DNA of 57,043 bases from a virus, in the IMG/VR virus record IMGVR_UViG_3300007735_000759, positions 1 through 57,043 of that record; one strand, 5' to 3'. Positions 47,688-56,325 of this stretch are shown piece by piece (position 1 is the stretch's first letter; every line of letters starts with the position of its first letter). The position numbers and the translations under genes are program-made. The notes under the pieces were generated by a model. It was not told the DNA's origin. It made no database searches and worked only from the letters and a program-made list of their open reading frames with translations.

Positions 47688-47981
47688 TTAATGCAAATCA
47701 ACCTTAGACCCGCATAATTTCTTTATTTTTTTAAAACGGTTTTCGTCGAATAAGAGTGACTCTATTTCTTTAAAGATGTCTATTTTAAAATCTTCTGCAT
47801 TGAACATTGGATCTAAATTTATTCGAACAAAGCACGTTATGTAAAACATTAATACAGCAACCCCTGCTACTGACGCATTTTCTCTTTGTAGTATTTCTCG
47901 TAAATCGTCCATTGCTATCTGGATTTCTTCTTTTTGTTTTTCTGATAATTGTTTCAATGCTTCTGGTATCCAATCTTCCAT
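47688..47981 (-). CDS. small helical hypothetical protein
   Basis: 97 residues, mostly helical: an acidic and basic helix (ALKQLSEKQKEEIQIAMDDLREIL), a hydrophobic helix ASVAGVAVLMFYITCFV (~39-55), then a charged end. The hydrophobic helix could be membrane-spanning or buried. Last gene of the pentapeptide-repeat-like unit, five bases after the previous stop. No family recognised. Confidence 0.55.
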   Translation of the reverse strand: MEDWIPEALKQLSEKQKEEIQIAMDDLREILQRENASVAGVAVLMFYITCFVRINLDPMFNAEDFKIDIFKEIESLLFDENRFKKIKKLCGSKVDLH

Positions 47982-47986
47982 TTTGT

Positions 47987-48799
47987 TTATTTCTTAATAA
48001 TAATTCCGTTTATTTGCTCTTTAGTTAACAGGGGCATTTCTTTCGAGAATTCTTTGTTAAAAACAGTATTACTGAAAATAGCTTTATGATACGTGTTGTC
48101 ATTAAAATCACATGTAGACAAATCATTGTTAGTAAAATCCATTACATCAAAATAACACATTCTATAATCGTTGTATTTATTTTCCCCAAAAAACATTGCG
48201 CAGTCCAGCTCGCACATAAAAAAAGAGCAGGACGTTGTATCTGGAAAATCGCAATTGGTTAATGAGCAGTGTATAAAATTGTTATGATCTAAGTATTCAG
48301 GTAATTGCGAAAGATCAATATTACATTCTACAAAACTATTTGAAATAATTGCCGAAGGGGCAATTTCAAATGGCTTATCCTCATAATTATTGCGCCTAAA
48401 AAGTATTGGGCACTCTCGAAAATAACAATTAATAATTTCTGAATCTGAAATATTACTTAATATAATATCAGTCTCTAAAAAACTGCATTTTCTGAATGCC
48501 ATTTTCTCTGAATAGTTTGCAAAAAGTAATGGTTGGAAAAGTTTGCATTTTTCAAAAACGACATTATCAAATGTATTCCCATTGTAAAAATAAAACCGAC
48601 TTTTTCTTATATTGCAATTATAAAATTTAGAATAAGATAAGTCTTCCTTTAACTCACAGTTATTAAACCTGCATTTAATAAATTTCGAACCCTCTAAATT
48701 TTCTTTAAAATTGCAATTTATAAATTCTACGTTTTTAAAGACATCTTGTTCACCTGGTTTCCCATATATGTCTTGATTTTCTATTTTTTTATATCCCAT
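47987..48799 (-). CDS. pentapeptide-repeat-like protein, copy 1
   Basis: 270 residues with repeated short units of the form (F/I)-x-x-C-x-(F/L) such as VEFINCNFKENLEGSKFIKCRFNNCELKEDL and YFRECPILF, giving a right-handed quadrilateral beta-helix like pentapeptide-repeat proteins (Qnr/MfpA class), with many Cys at inward positions. The N- and C-terminal thirds are almost identical to copy 2 (49104-49973), including 61 identical bases at 48049-48109. DNA-mimic inhibition of gyrase is one known role of the class; not shown here. Confidence 0.65.
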   Translation of the reverse strand: MGYKKIENQDIYGKPGEQDVFKNVEFINCNFKENLEGSKFIKCRFNNCELKEDLSYSKFYNCNIRKSRFYFYNGNTFDNVVFEKCKLFQPLLFANYSEKMAFRKCSFLETDIILSNISDSEIINCYFRECPILFRRNNYEDKPFEIAPSAIISNSFVECNIDLSQLPEYLDHNNFIHCSLTNCDFPDTTSCSFFMCELDCAMFFGENKYNDYRMCYFDVMDFTNNDLSTCDFNDNTYHKAIFSNTVFNKEFSKEMPLLTKEQINGIIIKK

Positions 48800-48813
48800 T
48801 TTTTACTCTTTTT

Positions 48814-49098
48814 CTAACCAACAATTAAGTTTTTGTTTTTATTTGTTTGAATTTTTATGGCGTCCTTTAAACAAAATGATAAATGAGGAATGTCATCTAT
48901 TATGAATTTATTTTCATGATTGGGATCTTCTTTAATTCTGTATTTAGCCAACATCTCATTGTAATACTCCTCAAAATTACCTTTATAACTGCATCTTAAA
49001 TCACATTCTATTTGTTTGGTCACTTGATTATAAACAATTGCCCTATTAAGTATAGTTGCGTGAGCCTTTTTTATTAACTCAAATTCGCTCTTTTCCAT
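48814..49098 (-). CDS. small hypothetical protein between duplicated genes
   Basis: 94 residues, mixed structure: ELIKKAHATILNRAIVYN, IECDLRCSYKGNFEEYYNEMLAKYRIKEDPN and a C-terminal FCLKDAIKIQTNKNKNLIVG. It sits between the two pentapeptide-like copies, with 14 and five bases to its neighbours. No family recognised; no equivalent follows copy 1 at matching sequence. Confidence 0.55.
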   Translation of the reverse strand: MEKSEFELIKKAHATILNRAIVYNQVTKQIECDLRCSYKGNFEEYYNEMLAKYRIKEDPNHENKFIIDDIPHLSFCLKDAIKIQTNKNKNLIVG

Positions 49099-49103
49099 TT
49101 TCT

Positions 49104-49973
49104 TTATTCCTTAATAATAATTCCGTTTATTTGCTTTTCTGTTAACAAAAGAATTTCTCTCGAGGATTCTTTGTTAAAAACAGTATTACTGAAAATAGCT
49201 TTATGATACGTGTTGTCATTAAAATCGCATGTGGACAAATCTTTGTTAGTAAAGTCGGAGCTTTCAAAATTGCACATCCTATAATCGTTGTATTGACTTT
49301 CTTCTGAAAAAATTATTTTTGGCATGTCGCACATAGTAAAGGAGCAGCTTTGTGTGCCCGTAAGTTGACAGGTATCTAATGAACAGTGTATGAAGTTGTT
49401 GTGCTCTAAGTATTCAGGAAATTGTGAATAATTAAAATCACATTCTACAAAATTATTTGAAATAATTGCCGAAGGGGCAATTTCAAATGGCTTATCCTCA
49501 TCATTATTGTGCGTGAAAAGTATTTTGCACTCTCGGAAATAACAATTAATAATTTCTGAATCTGAAATGTCTCGTAATTCAATATCGGTCTCTAAAAACT
49601 TGCATTCAGAAAATGCAACATTCTTTGAATAATTTGTTTCAATTAATAAGTCGGAAAATTTACATTTTTCAAAAACGATATTATCGAAATTATTTCCTTC
49701 GCAACAATAAAGCCGACTTCTTCCTATATTGCATTTATAAAATTCAGAATTGGCTAAGTCTGTATCTAAATTACACTTATCAAAAAAACATGTTGTAAAT
49801 TTTGAGCCCTCTAAATCTTTTAAAAACATACAATTATTAAACCTGCATTTAATAAATTCCGAACCTTCTAAATTTTCTTTAAAATTGCAATTTATAAATT
49901 CTACGTTTTCAAAGATATCTTGTTTACCTGATTTCCCATGTATGTCTTGGTTTTCTATTTTTTTATATTCCAT
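49104..49973 (-). CDS. pentapeptide-repeat-like protein, copy 2
   Basis: 289 residues, one coil longer than copy 1: an extra CRFNNCMFLKDLEGSKFTTCFFDKCNLDTDL section sits in the N-terminal third (~residues 45-75). Otherwise the same beta-helix repeats and the same C-terminal DLSTCDFNDNTYHKAIFSNTVFNKE. First gene of a four-gene minus unit. The palindrome GACAC-TTTT-GTGTC at ~50023-50036, about 50 bases upstream, is a candidate operator. Confidence 0.65.
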   Translation of the reverse strand: MEYKKIENQDIHGKSGKQDIFENVEFINCNFKENLEGSEFIKCRFNNCMFLKDLEGSKFTTCFFDKCNLDTDLANSEFYKCNIGRSRLYCCEGNNFDNIVFEKCKFSDLLIETNYSKNVAFSECKFLETDIELRDISDSEIINCYFRECKILFTHNNDEDKPFEIAPSAIISNNFVECDFNYSQFPEYLEHNNFIHCSLDTCQLTGTQSCSFTMCDMPKIIFSEESQYNDYRMCNFESSDFTNKDLSTCDFNDNTYHKAIFSNTVFNKESSREILLLTEKQINGIIIKE

Positions 49974-50183
49974 TTTTAAATCCTTAATATGTTTTGTTTT
50001 ACTAAACTTAATTTATCCGCTTGACACTTTTGTGTCGAGTTGAAAACTCTTTAATTTTTCTCTTTTTCCATGCATAAAAACGTGCTATTTTTAATAAAAT
50101 TTTAGTATATTTTTAATATTGTGGAATTCGGGATAGCCGAAAATTACCGCTTTTAAAATATGGTCTTTTGTAAAAGGTTGAAG
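49974..50183. promoter_or_regulatory. divergent control region before the terminase genes
   Basis: No gene is supported. It contains the GACAC/GTGTC palindrome near 50023-50036, the exact 16-bp late motif at 50089-50104 and a short TTCGG/CCGAA hairpin near 50130, followed by the terminase small-subunit start. It probably drives both the pentapeptide unit (minus) and the packaging block (plus). Confidence 0.5.
50089..50104 (+). promoter_or_regulatory. 16-bp late motif, copy 2
   Basis: TTTTAATAAAATTTTA, 79 bases before the terminase small-subunit start, identical to copies at 4712 and 56295. It continues as GTATATTTTTAATAT, so extra promoter-like AT sequence follows. Confidence 0.5.
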
Positions 50184-50591
50184 ATGGCTGATAGAGATGA
50201 AAAAGGCTGGTTTTTACCAGGAAACCAAATCGCAAAAATGAAAAGGAAAGACACACCGAATATTCTCGCTCTGCAAGATAAAGTTGTGTTTGAAAAACTT
50301 GCTGATTGGGCCGAACGTAAAATCTTACAGGGCGATGAGAAATTCAATACGGCTCTTTACTTAAGTTTGGTGGGCAAATGCAATGCGGTTAAAGACTTGC
50401 CTGAGAAATTCGATTTGGGGAAAACTCAAAACTTTAAAGACATTGATGATGCTTTGGAAAAAGTTATTAAAGCTTTGGCGGATGGCGAAATAACCCATGC
50501 GGAGGCTGAATCGTTTGAAAAAAGATTGGCTTCAAAATTTTCTTTTTTACAAGCAGCATTGCAAATGCCTAAAGAAAATGTCGAATCTTGA
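50184..50591 (+). CDS. terminase small subunit-like protein
   Basis: 135 residues. The start at 50184 is chosen because AAAAGG lies six to seven bases upstream; an in-frame ATG at 50160 precedes it. EKGWFLPGNQIAKMKRKDTPNIL at the N-terminus and a helical, acidic-basic body (DIDDALEKVIKALADGEITHAEAESFEKRLASKFSFL) match the small proteins ('W.pG.s.nP.GR..' type) that precede large terminases. It ends three bases before TerL. It would recognise the packaging site. Confidence 0.65.
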   Translation: MADRDEKGWFLPGNQIAKMKRKDTPNILALQDKVVFEKLADWAERKILQGDEKFNTALYLSLVGKCNAVKDLPEKFDLGKTQNFKDIDDALEKVIKALADGEITHAEAESFEKRLASKFSFLQAALQMPKENVES

Positions 50592-50594
50592 TTT

Positions 50595-52244
50595 ATGGCA
50601 GTTTTTAAGGTTTTTAAACCTCAATACGATTCTTCGCTATTTGTCACAAAATCACAAAAAATTGTTGATGAGGCGGAGACGTTAAGCGATGATTTTTATT
50701 CTTTTGCTGCCGCCGCGTGGCCGATTGTAGAGGGTAAAGAATTAAAAAAAGCTTATTTCGTCGACGCAATTTGTTTGCATTTGGAAAGCTGTTATTACAG
50801 TTACATTAAAAACCTCATATTAAATTGCCCTCCTCGCATGGGCAAGTCTACATTAGTTTCTATTTTGTTTCATCCGTGGGTCTGGACTAAAGAACCTCAT
50901 TTAAAATTCATTTTTTCTTGTTATAACCAAGAACTGTCTCACCGCGACTCTCGAAAAGCATTACGTTTAATCCGTTCTGATTGGTATCAGCAACGGTGGG
51001 GTGATAAAGTAATCCTACAAAAAGATCTTCAAGGCGTAGGTATGTATGAAAACAAAGCGACCGGTGTTCGTTACTCAACATCTGTAGAGAGCGGCGGAAC
51101 TGGCTTTGGCTCTCATTTCTCTGTTTTCGACGATTTGAATAACATTCAACATGTTAAATCGGATGCCGATAGAAAGAACATAAACCGTTATTTTTCTGAA
51201 GTTATGACAACCCGTATTGAAGATGCTTACAGAAATTGCCGTATTATTACGCAACAACGTACGCATGTTGAAGATGTTAGCGGTTATACAATTGCTAACG
51301 ACAGGGCTGGCTCTTGGTGTGTTTTGTCGCTTCCAATGAAATACGAGACGGGCAATAAATGCACGACTTACCCTTTTGGTAATGACGAGCCTTGGGAAGA
51401 TTGGCGCACTCGCGAAGAAGAGTTATTGCACCCCGATCTTATCCCTCAGACAATGATTGATGAGTGGGAAGCTGGTTGGAATTATGATCCATATATTATT
51501 GCGGGCCAAATGCAGCAAAGACCTACGCCTTTGGGTGGTGGTTTATTAAAGGCGGATTATTTCCAAAAATGGAAAGAACCCGACTTGCCTTCGTTTAAAT
51601 ACATACTCCAAAGTTGGGACACAGCAACTACGGCTAAAGAAACTGATGGCAGTAGTTTTTCGGCTTGCACAACATGGGGTGTCTTCACCAACCGGGACGA
51701 TGAGTCATTAAACGATGTTATGCTTTTGTCGGCGTGTCAGGGTAAGTGGGATGCTCCCACACTATTTACAATGGCATTGAGGCTCTATCACAATATTTTT
51801 GATACAAATCCAGACGGCCCGGAGCTAAATAGTTCATTTAAGCCAAGTGTTGTTTTGGTTGAAAATAAAAGTAGCGGGCCTGGATTAATCCAAGTTTTGC
51901 AAAAACAAAATATTGACGTGAGAGGGTTTGAACCTCGCAAGTACGGAGACAAGACCCACCGTGTCATGATGGCTTCGCACATAATCGGCAATAAGCGTGT
52001 ATGGTTACGTACAACGAAAAGTTCTGATTATGAGGAGCTTACGGCTGAATCCGAGCTTGCTTTACGATATTTTGCAATGTTTGGCCCAACTTCCCCAAAC
52101 GATCTTACTGATACGTTAAGCCAGGCCATTATCTTTTTAGAAAAAAACAACTTATTGCTGCATTCGACTTACTGGCGACAAGCTACGTTGCCATGGCAGC
52201 AACCGAATTATACCGAATTAAAACGTTCCGATCTGATGATGTAG
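50595..52244 (+). CDS. terminase large subunit
   Basis: 549 residues. ATPase: Walker A CPPRMGKST (~78-86), Walker B FSVFDDLNN (~175-183), C-motif region CRIITQQRTH (~218). Nuclease (RNase H-like): LQSWDTA (~336) and VVLVENKSSGPGL (~411), with a C-terminal Asp region PNDLTDTLSQAI. This is the headful-type terminase family common in P22-like and environmental podophages. It pumps DNA into the procapsid through the portal encoded seven bases downstream. Confidence 0.93.
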   Translation: MAVFKVFKPQYDSSLFVTKSQKIVDEAETLSDDFYSFAAAAWPIVEGKELKKAYFVDAICLHLESCYYSYIKNLILNCPPRMGKSTLVSILFHPWVWTKEPHLKFIFSCYNQELSHRDSRKALRLIRSDWYQQRWGDKVILQKDLQGVGMYENKATGVRYSTSVESGGTGFGSHFSVFDDLNNIQHVKSDADRKNINRYFSEVMTTRIEDAYRNCRIITQQRTHVEDVSGYTIANDRAGSWCVLSLPMKYETGNKCTTYPFGNDEPWEDWRTREEELLHPDLIPQTMIDEWEAGWNYDPYIIAGQMQQRPTPLGGGLLKADYFQKWKEPDLPSFKYILQSWDTATTAKETDGSSFSACTTWGVFTNRDDESLNDVMLLSACQGKWDAPTLFTMALRLYHNIFDTNPDGPELNSSFKPSVVLVENKSSGPGLIQVLQKQNIDVRGFEPRKYGDKTHRVMMASHIIGNKRVWLRTTKSSDYEELTAESELALRYFAMFGPTSPNDLTDTLSQAIIFLEKNNLLLHSTYWRQATLPWQQPNYTELKRSDLMM

Positions 52245-52250
52245 GGGGCT

Positions 52251-54803
52251 ATGATGGGATTAAACCAGCAAATTGGTCAAGAAATTGACTTAGGTAACCA
52301 TGGTGAGAAAATTAAATTTCTTGAGGATGGCACGTCTGTCTATCTTGGTAAACAGTATCCTGTATCTTTACGTAACGGAAATGATGTTGGTTTTTATGAT
52401 AACCTAGTTGAAGAGCTAGACCCTTTTGAATTGGGCCAGATTGGTAGTACGTTATCAGACTTAATTGAAAGTGACATTGATAGCCAGAAGCCTTATCGAC
52501 AGGGCCTTGCTGACGTTATTAAATTGCTAGGTTTGTCTTTGGATAATGCAGGGTCAACGGATGGCGGCACAATAAATGTTGTTTCAACGACGCTTTTCGA
52601 AACCGTTTGTCACATTGTTGCTTCGGCGTCTAATTCACTCCTCCCCGCGCAAAACATGGCTAAGACAGTTGTATTTGGTGAGATTACAGAACAAACAGAG
52701 CAAGTGGCTAAACGCCTTGAATACTATTACGATTATTACTTTCAAGAAAAACTTAAACATTTTAGAGCTGAACAGCTACGTACCTTTATGTGGGCATGTG
52801 TAGCAGGTTGCGTCTATAAAAAAGTTCTAATTGATCCTTATCATAACAGGCCGGACTCATTGTTTATTAGACCAGGTGATTTTGTAATTAACAAGGCTTA
52901 CTCTACTCATCTTTCGTGCCCGCGCCGAACGGAAATTAAAAGGATGACAAAGCGCGAATATGATTATTTAGTGAATACAGGATTTTACACTGATAACGCT
53001 TTTTATTCCGAAAATGTAAATAGCAGCGAAACGGGACATGAAATACAAACGGAACTTGATTCAATTTCGGGTACTCAACCCAATGTTTCTTCGGATGAAT
53101 ACGACCGAAACTATGTCCTTTACGAAAGCCATGTGCATTTTCTTGTAAAAAGTGATAGAGAAAAAAATCGGTATAATTATGTATCACCTTACATAATTAC
53201 ATTAGACTCACAAACCAAAAAGGTTGTAAGAATTTGCCGAAACTGGCGGAGAGAAGATATTACTCGTGAAGAAATACAATTCTATGTAGATTACAACCTA
53301 TTGCCGTCTTTAGAAGGGGATGGTTATGGCATGATGCACTATGCAGCGGACAGCGCGGAGGCTGCAACTGCAATGAAGCGTCTGATTTTAAAGGCTACAA
53401 CCTATGCCAGTTTCCCTGGCGGAATTTATGATGCAGGAGTTAGATTAGAATCTAATAGCATTAGTCCTATGCCAGGCCAATACGTGCCATTAAATTTAGG
53501 TGGGCGCAAAGCGTCAGAGGTGCTAGAAACGCTCCCTTTCCGTGATGCCTCCGATGTTGCTATTCAATTTCAAAAAGAGATTGAGCAAACAATACGAAAC
53601 CCTAGCGACATCATTAATGACACGATTGCAGAGATGGCCCCAAGCGCACCTACTGGTTCTGTACTTGCCATTCTAGAAACGTTACAACGTGTCCCTAATT
53701 TAATCCTCCAAGGTTTCCACTCTTCATTTTCTCTAGAGTTACAGCTTTTTCAACAAAGATTTTACGAATGGTTTTCGCCTACCGAGTCGTACCCCTTTTT
53801 AGTTCCTGGCGGCGAACATGCTTTAATGAAAGAGGATTTTGGACCTAAATATAAAGTCATGGCTTCTTCAGACCCTACCATGCAAAACTCAGCATATCGA
53901 TTGATGTTGTCTGAGCTTGTTCTTGGGAAAGCTTTAGAATCGCCTGACTTACACGATCTAAGAGAATCTTATTTGTATTTTTACAAGAACTTAGGTTTAT
54001 CGCAGGAAAAAATTGACAAAATCTTACTTCCAAAACCTGAGCAGCCAGAAATGAAACCTATTGACCCTGCAACAGAAAATGCAGATTTAATAAATGGTAA
54101 AGGAGCAAAAGCTTTTGTGTTCCAAGATCATTTAGCACATATGACGGTGCATGATATAATTCTGCAAGATCCAAATCAAGACCCTGGCGTTATCGCTGCT
54201 ACTCAAGCGCATAAAAAAGAGCACGAGGGGATGCAATTCTTAGTTGAGTTGCAAACGCGCATGAATACGCCAATCCCTGAAAACGTTTCAGATTTGCAGC
54301 CGCAAGAACAAAATCAATTGGCTATCTTGCAAGCTCAAGCTGTGCAACAAATGCAAAATGCAGATGCAGAGCAAAACCCTGCACCAGAAGCCCCGATAGA
54401 TCCAGGTCGTGCGCAAATTCAAGATGCGGAAATTAAAGCTCAAACGGCTCGTGAAAATTTGCAATTCGATATGCAGAAATTAGAAATTGATGTGCAGCTG
54501 AAAGAATCCCAAAGAGATTTTGAAATGCAAAAAGTTCAATTGGAAACAGAAATAAAACATCGTGAATTAGATTTGAAAGCGCAAGAGGCTGAATCTCGAC
54601 AACTGCAAGCGACCCATGCTATGCAAATAAAAGAACTTGAGTTACAATACAAAATGAAAATCGATGATCTTAAGAATCAATTGGCAGATAAGAAAATGCA
54701 ATTAGATCAAATCAATAAAGAGAAAGATTTTGAATTAAATTCGCTTAAGGCGGGTCATGACATGGCTAATCAGCAAAATCAATTTGTAGAGCAACAGGAT
54801 TAA
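52251..54803 (+). CDS. portal protein (P22-like) with long C-terminal coiled coil
   Basis: 850 residues. GQIGSTLSDLIESDIDSQKPYRQGLADVIKLLG, DGGTINVVSTTLFETVCHIVASASNSLLPAQ, TFMWACVAGCVYKKVLIDP and GDGYGMMHYAADSAEAATAMKRLILKAT belong to podophage portals of the P22/large type. Residues ~700-835 form a long charged coiled coil (KAQTARENLQFDMQKLEIDVQ...), analogous to the P22 barrel. GGGGG lies five bases before ATG. The dodecamer would sit at the unique vertex, binding TerL and the adaptors. Confidence 0.85.
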   Translation: MMGLNQQIGQEIDLGNHGEKIKFLEDGTSVYLGKQYPVSLRNGNDVGFYDNLVEELDPFELGQIGSTLSDLIESDIDSQKPYRQGLADVIKLLGLSLDNAGSTDGGTINVVSTTLFETVCHIVASASNSLLPAQNMAKTVVFGEITEQTEQVAKRLEYYYDYYFQEKLKHFRAEQLRTFMWACVAGCVYKKVLIDPYHNRPDSLFIRPGDFVINKAYSTHLSCPRRTEIKRMTKREYDYLVNTGFYTDNAFYSENVNSSETGHEIQTELDSISGTQPNVSSDEYDRNYVLYESHVHFLVKSDREKNRYNYVSPYIITLDSQTKKVVRICRNWRREDITREEIQFYVDYNLLPSLEGDGYGMMHYAADSAEAATAMKRLILKATTYASFPGGIYDAGVRLESNSISPMPGQYVPLNLGGRKASEVLETLPFRDASDVAIQFQKEIEQTIRNPSDIINDTIAEMAPSAPTGSVLAILETLQRVPNLILQGFHSSFSLELQLFQQRFYEWFSPTESYPFLVPGGEHALMKEDFGPKYKVMASSDPTMQNSAYRLMLSELVLGKALESPDLHDLRESYLYFYKNLGLSQEKIDKILLPKPEQPEMKPIDPATENADLINGKGAKAFVFQDHLAHMTVHDIILQDPNQDPGVIAATQAHKKEHEGMQFLVELQTRMNTPIPENVSDLQPQEQNQLAILQAQAVQQMQNADAEQNPAPEAPIDPGRAQIQDAEIKAQTARENLQFDMQKLEIDVQLKESQRDFEMQKVQLETEIKHRELDLKAQEAESRQLQATHAMQIKELELQYKMKIDDLKNQLADKKMQLDQINKEKDFELNSLKAGHDMANQQNQFVEQQD

Positions 54804-54826
54804 CGGATAAATGGAAAGAGAACATA

Positions 54827-55294
54827 ATGACTATTTCTTCATTAGACGCCGCCAAACAAATGTGTGAATTGAGCAATTGGACTCTAACCCATCTCAAATT
54901 GCAGAAGCTTCTTTATTTAGCCCATATGGTGCATTTGGGTCGAACGGGGAAGCCTTTAATAAGTGAAAATTTTGAAGCTTGGACATATGGGCCAATTATT
55001 CCTTCTTTATATAAAAAATTAGGTTTTTTTGGAAATTCAGAAATTAAAAATATTTTTCATATGGTAAATTCACCTTCTTCTCATGATGAAATTATTAAAA
55101 GTATATATGATTTTTTTGGGAAAAAAGAATCGTGGGAGCTATCAAGATTAACCCGTTCTCTAAAGGGAGCGTGGGTGAAAAATTATAATTTAGACTGCCA
55201 AAGAATAATCCCAAATTCTGATATTTTAGAAGAGTACAAAAAAAGACAGATAAAGAAAGATGAACAAAATGTACACGCCTCAACATGTCACTAA
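54827..55294 (+). CDS. Panacea (DUF4065) protein, subtype A, full length
   Basis: 155 residues. CELSNWTLTHLKLQKLLYLAHMVHLGRTGKPLISENFEAWTYGPIIPSLYKKL (~12-64) is the core Panacea motif; the C-terminal half (ELSRLTRSLKGAWVKNYN) has the L..L.....AW box. It is paralogous to the shorter 42229-42558 gene. It lies directly after the portal gene in the late operon and overlaps the next Panacea gene by 35 bases, so both would be made late with virion proteins. Antitoxin-like; no adjacent toxin seen. Confidence 0.8.
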   Translation: MTISSLDAAKQMCELSNWTLTHLKLQKLLYLAHMVHLGRTGKPLISENFEAWTYGPIIPSLYKKLGFFGNSEIKNIFHMVNSPSSHDEIIKSIYDFFGKKESWELSRLTRSLKGAWVKNYNLDCQRIIPNSDILEEYKKRQIKKDEQNVHASTCH

Positions 55295-55754
55295 TTTCAT
55301 TCTTGAAAAAGCAGAAAGAGAAAGGCTGTCTATTACCCCGGTAAAGTTGTTTAAGCTAGTGTACTTGATATATGGATGGGTGTTAGCTGTTTTAGATAAG
55401 CGTTTGTTTGATGAACCGATCCAAGCATGGAAATTAGGCCCTGTTGTTCCTTCTTTATATCACGAATTTAAAAGATTCGGTGAGAATCCAATTACTGAAA
55501 AATCGGTATACATGGACGAAGAAAGCCAAGTTTCTTATCCCTTTTTAAACGTTGATGAATCAACTGCTATGGTGATGACTAAAGCCTGGGAGGTATATAG
55601 TCCTTTCGCCGCCTCTGCATTGGTTAATAAAACGCATGAGCCAGGAAATCCCTGGTTTAAATATTATACGAAAGAAGAAAAACACATTCTTATTCCTGAT
55701 GAAGAAATTAAGGAGTATTTTGTAAAAAAGATTAGTAGATATGTTGACTGTTAA
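55260..55754 (+). CDS. Panacea (DUF4065) protein, subtype B
   Basis: 164 residues. YTPQHVTNFILEKAER..LSITPVKLFKLVYLIYGWVLA, FDEPIQAWKLGPVVPSLYHEFKRFGENPI and KTHEPGNPWFKYY match 42559-43110 along the length. The start at 55260 overlaps the previous gene and gives an N-terminus like that of its paralogue; an ATG at 55269 is possible. With subtype A it repeats the two-member arrangement seen at 42-43 kb, here in the opposite gene order. Confidence 0.8.
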   Translation: MNKMYTPQHVTNFILEKAERERLSITPVKLFKLVYLIYGWVLAVLDKRLFDEPIQAWKLGPVVPSLYHEFKRFGENPITEKSVYMDEESQVSYPFLNVDESTAMVMTKAWEVYSPFAASALVNKTHEPGNPWFKYYTKEEKHILIPDEEIKEYFVKKISRYVDC

Positions 55755-55781
55755 CCATTTTGCTAACGTCAGCAAAATGGT
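55754..55781. terminator. perfect 11-bp hairpin after the Panacea pair
   Basis: ACCATTTTGCT pairs with AGCAAAATGGT around AACGTC, starting at the last base of the stop codon. Followed by GTTTCTAATTT, so it is a reasonable terminator for the packaging/Panacea block. Resembles the palindrome at 55850-55877. Confidence 0.6.
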
Positions 55782-55827
55782 GTTTCTAATTTCAATTCGC
55801 GGCAAATTGTCACGATCTTATTTTCTT

Positions 55828-55901
55828 AAAATAGTCGAAATGGCTGACTACCATTTTCGTGACGTTACGGAAATGGTCATTGGTAGCTTGCTGACTATTT
55901 T
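55828..55901. repeat. nested palindrome related to the preceding hairpin
   Basis: The inner ACCATTTTCGT-GACGTT-ACGGAAATGGT (55850-55877, one G-U pair) resembles 55754-55781 base for base at most positions. The outer arms AAAATAGTC and GACTATTTT (55828-55836, 55893-55901) enclose it. It lies just past the 3' end of the AlpA-like gene at 55905. Repeated hairpins between convergent genes may act as terminators or protein-binding sites. Confidence 0.5.
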
Positions 55902-55904
55902 CAG

Positions 55905-56135
55905 TTATTCGATTTTTTCGAATAACTCAATTTCCTTTTCATTTGAAGGTGATTTGTTTAAAAGTTTTTTAATATCTTCAGCGCGCCATACTATAATTCT
56001 TGAGCTGAATTTGACTGGCTTAGGAAAAAGACCCGTTTTTACGCCTTTTAACCATGTAGTTCTGCCAACTGGGATAATTTTTAAAACAGAACGAAGAGAT
56101 AGCAATTTATTTTCTGACAGAAAATCTGGGTTCAT
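55905..56135 (-). CDS. AlpA-family helix-turn-helix regulator
   Basis: 76 residues: LLSLRSVLKIIPVGRTTWLKGVKTGLFPKPVKFSSRIIVWRAEDIKKLLNK is a clear AlpA pattern (V...IPVGR.T...V..G.FP.P.K......W...DI..L). GGAG lies before the ATG. It is reversed inside the late region between packaging and head-assembly genes, like the AlpA gene at 4212. The two may regulate late blocks; both lie near copies of the 16-bp motif. Confidence 0.8.
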   Translation of the reverse strand: MNPDFLSENKLLSLRSVLKIIPVGRTTWLKGVKTGLFPKPVKFSSRIIVWRAEDIKKLLNKSPSNEKEIELFEKIE

Positions 56136-56325
56136 TAAAAAAACTCCTATTAAGATTAATATTTATTAACGAACAGTATCACACTTTGTGAAATTCTAAG
56201 ACAAATAAATTAAAGAATTTTAAAATGTCAATCGATCTTATCCGCTCTAGGTAGCTATCTTATTGCGCCCCTTCTCTCAATCGTATATAATTAATTTTAA
56301 TAAAATTTTATCAAACGAGAGCGCT
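56136..56325. promoter_or_regulatory. divergent gap with late motif copy 3
   Basis: AT-rich 190-bp gap between the divergent AlpA gene and the small Gly/Lys gene. The exact motif TTTTAATAAAATTTTA lies at 56295-56310 on the + strand, only 15 bases before ATG 56326. No open frame or clear hairpin is seen. Confidence 0.5.
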
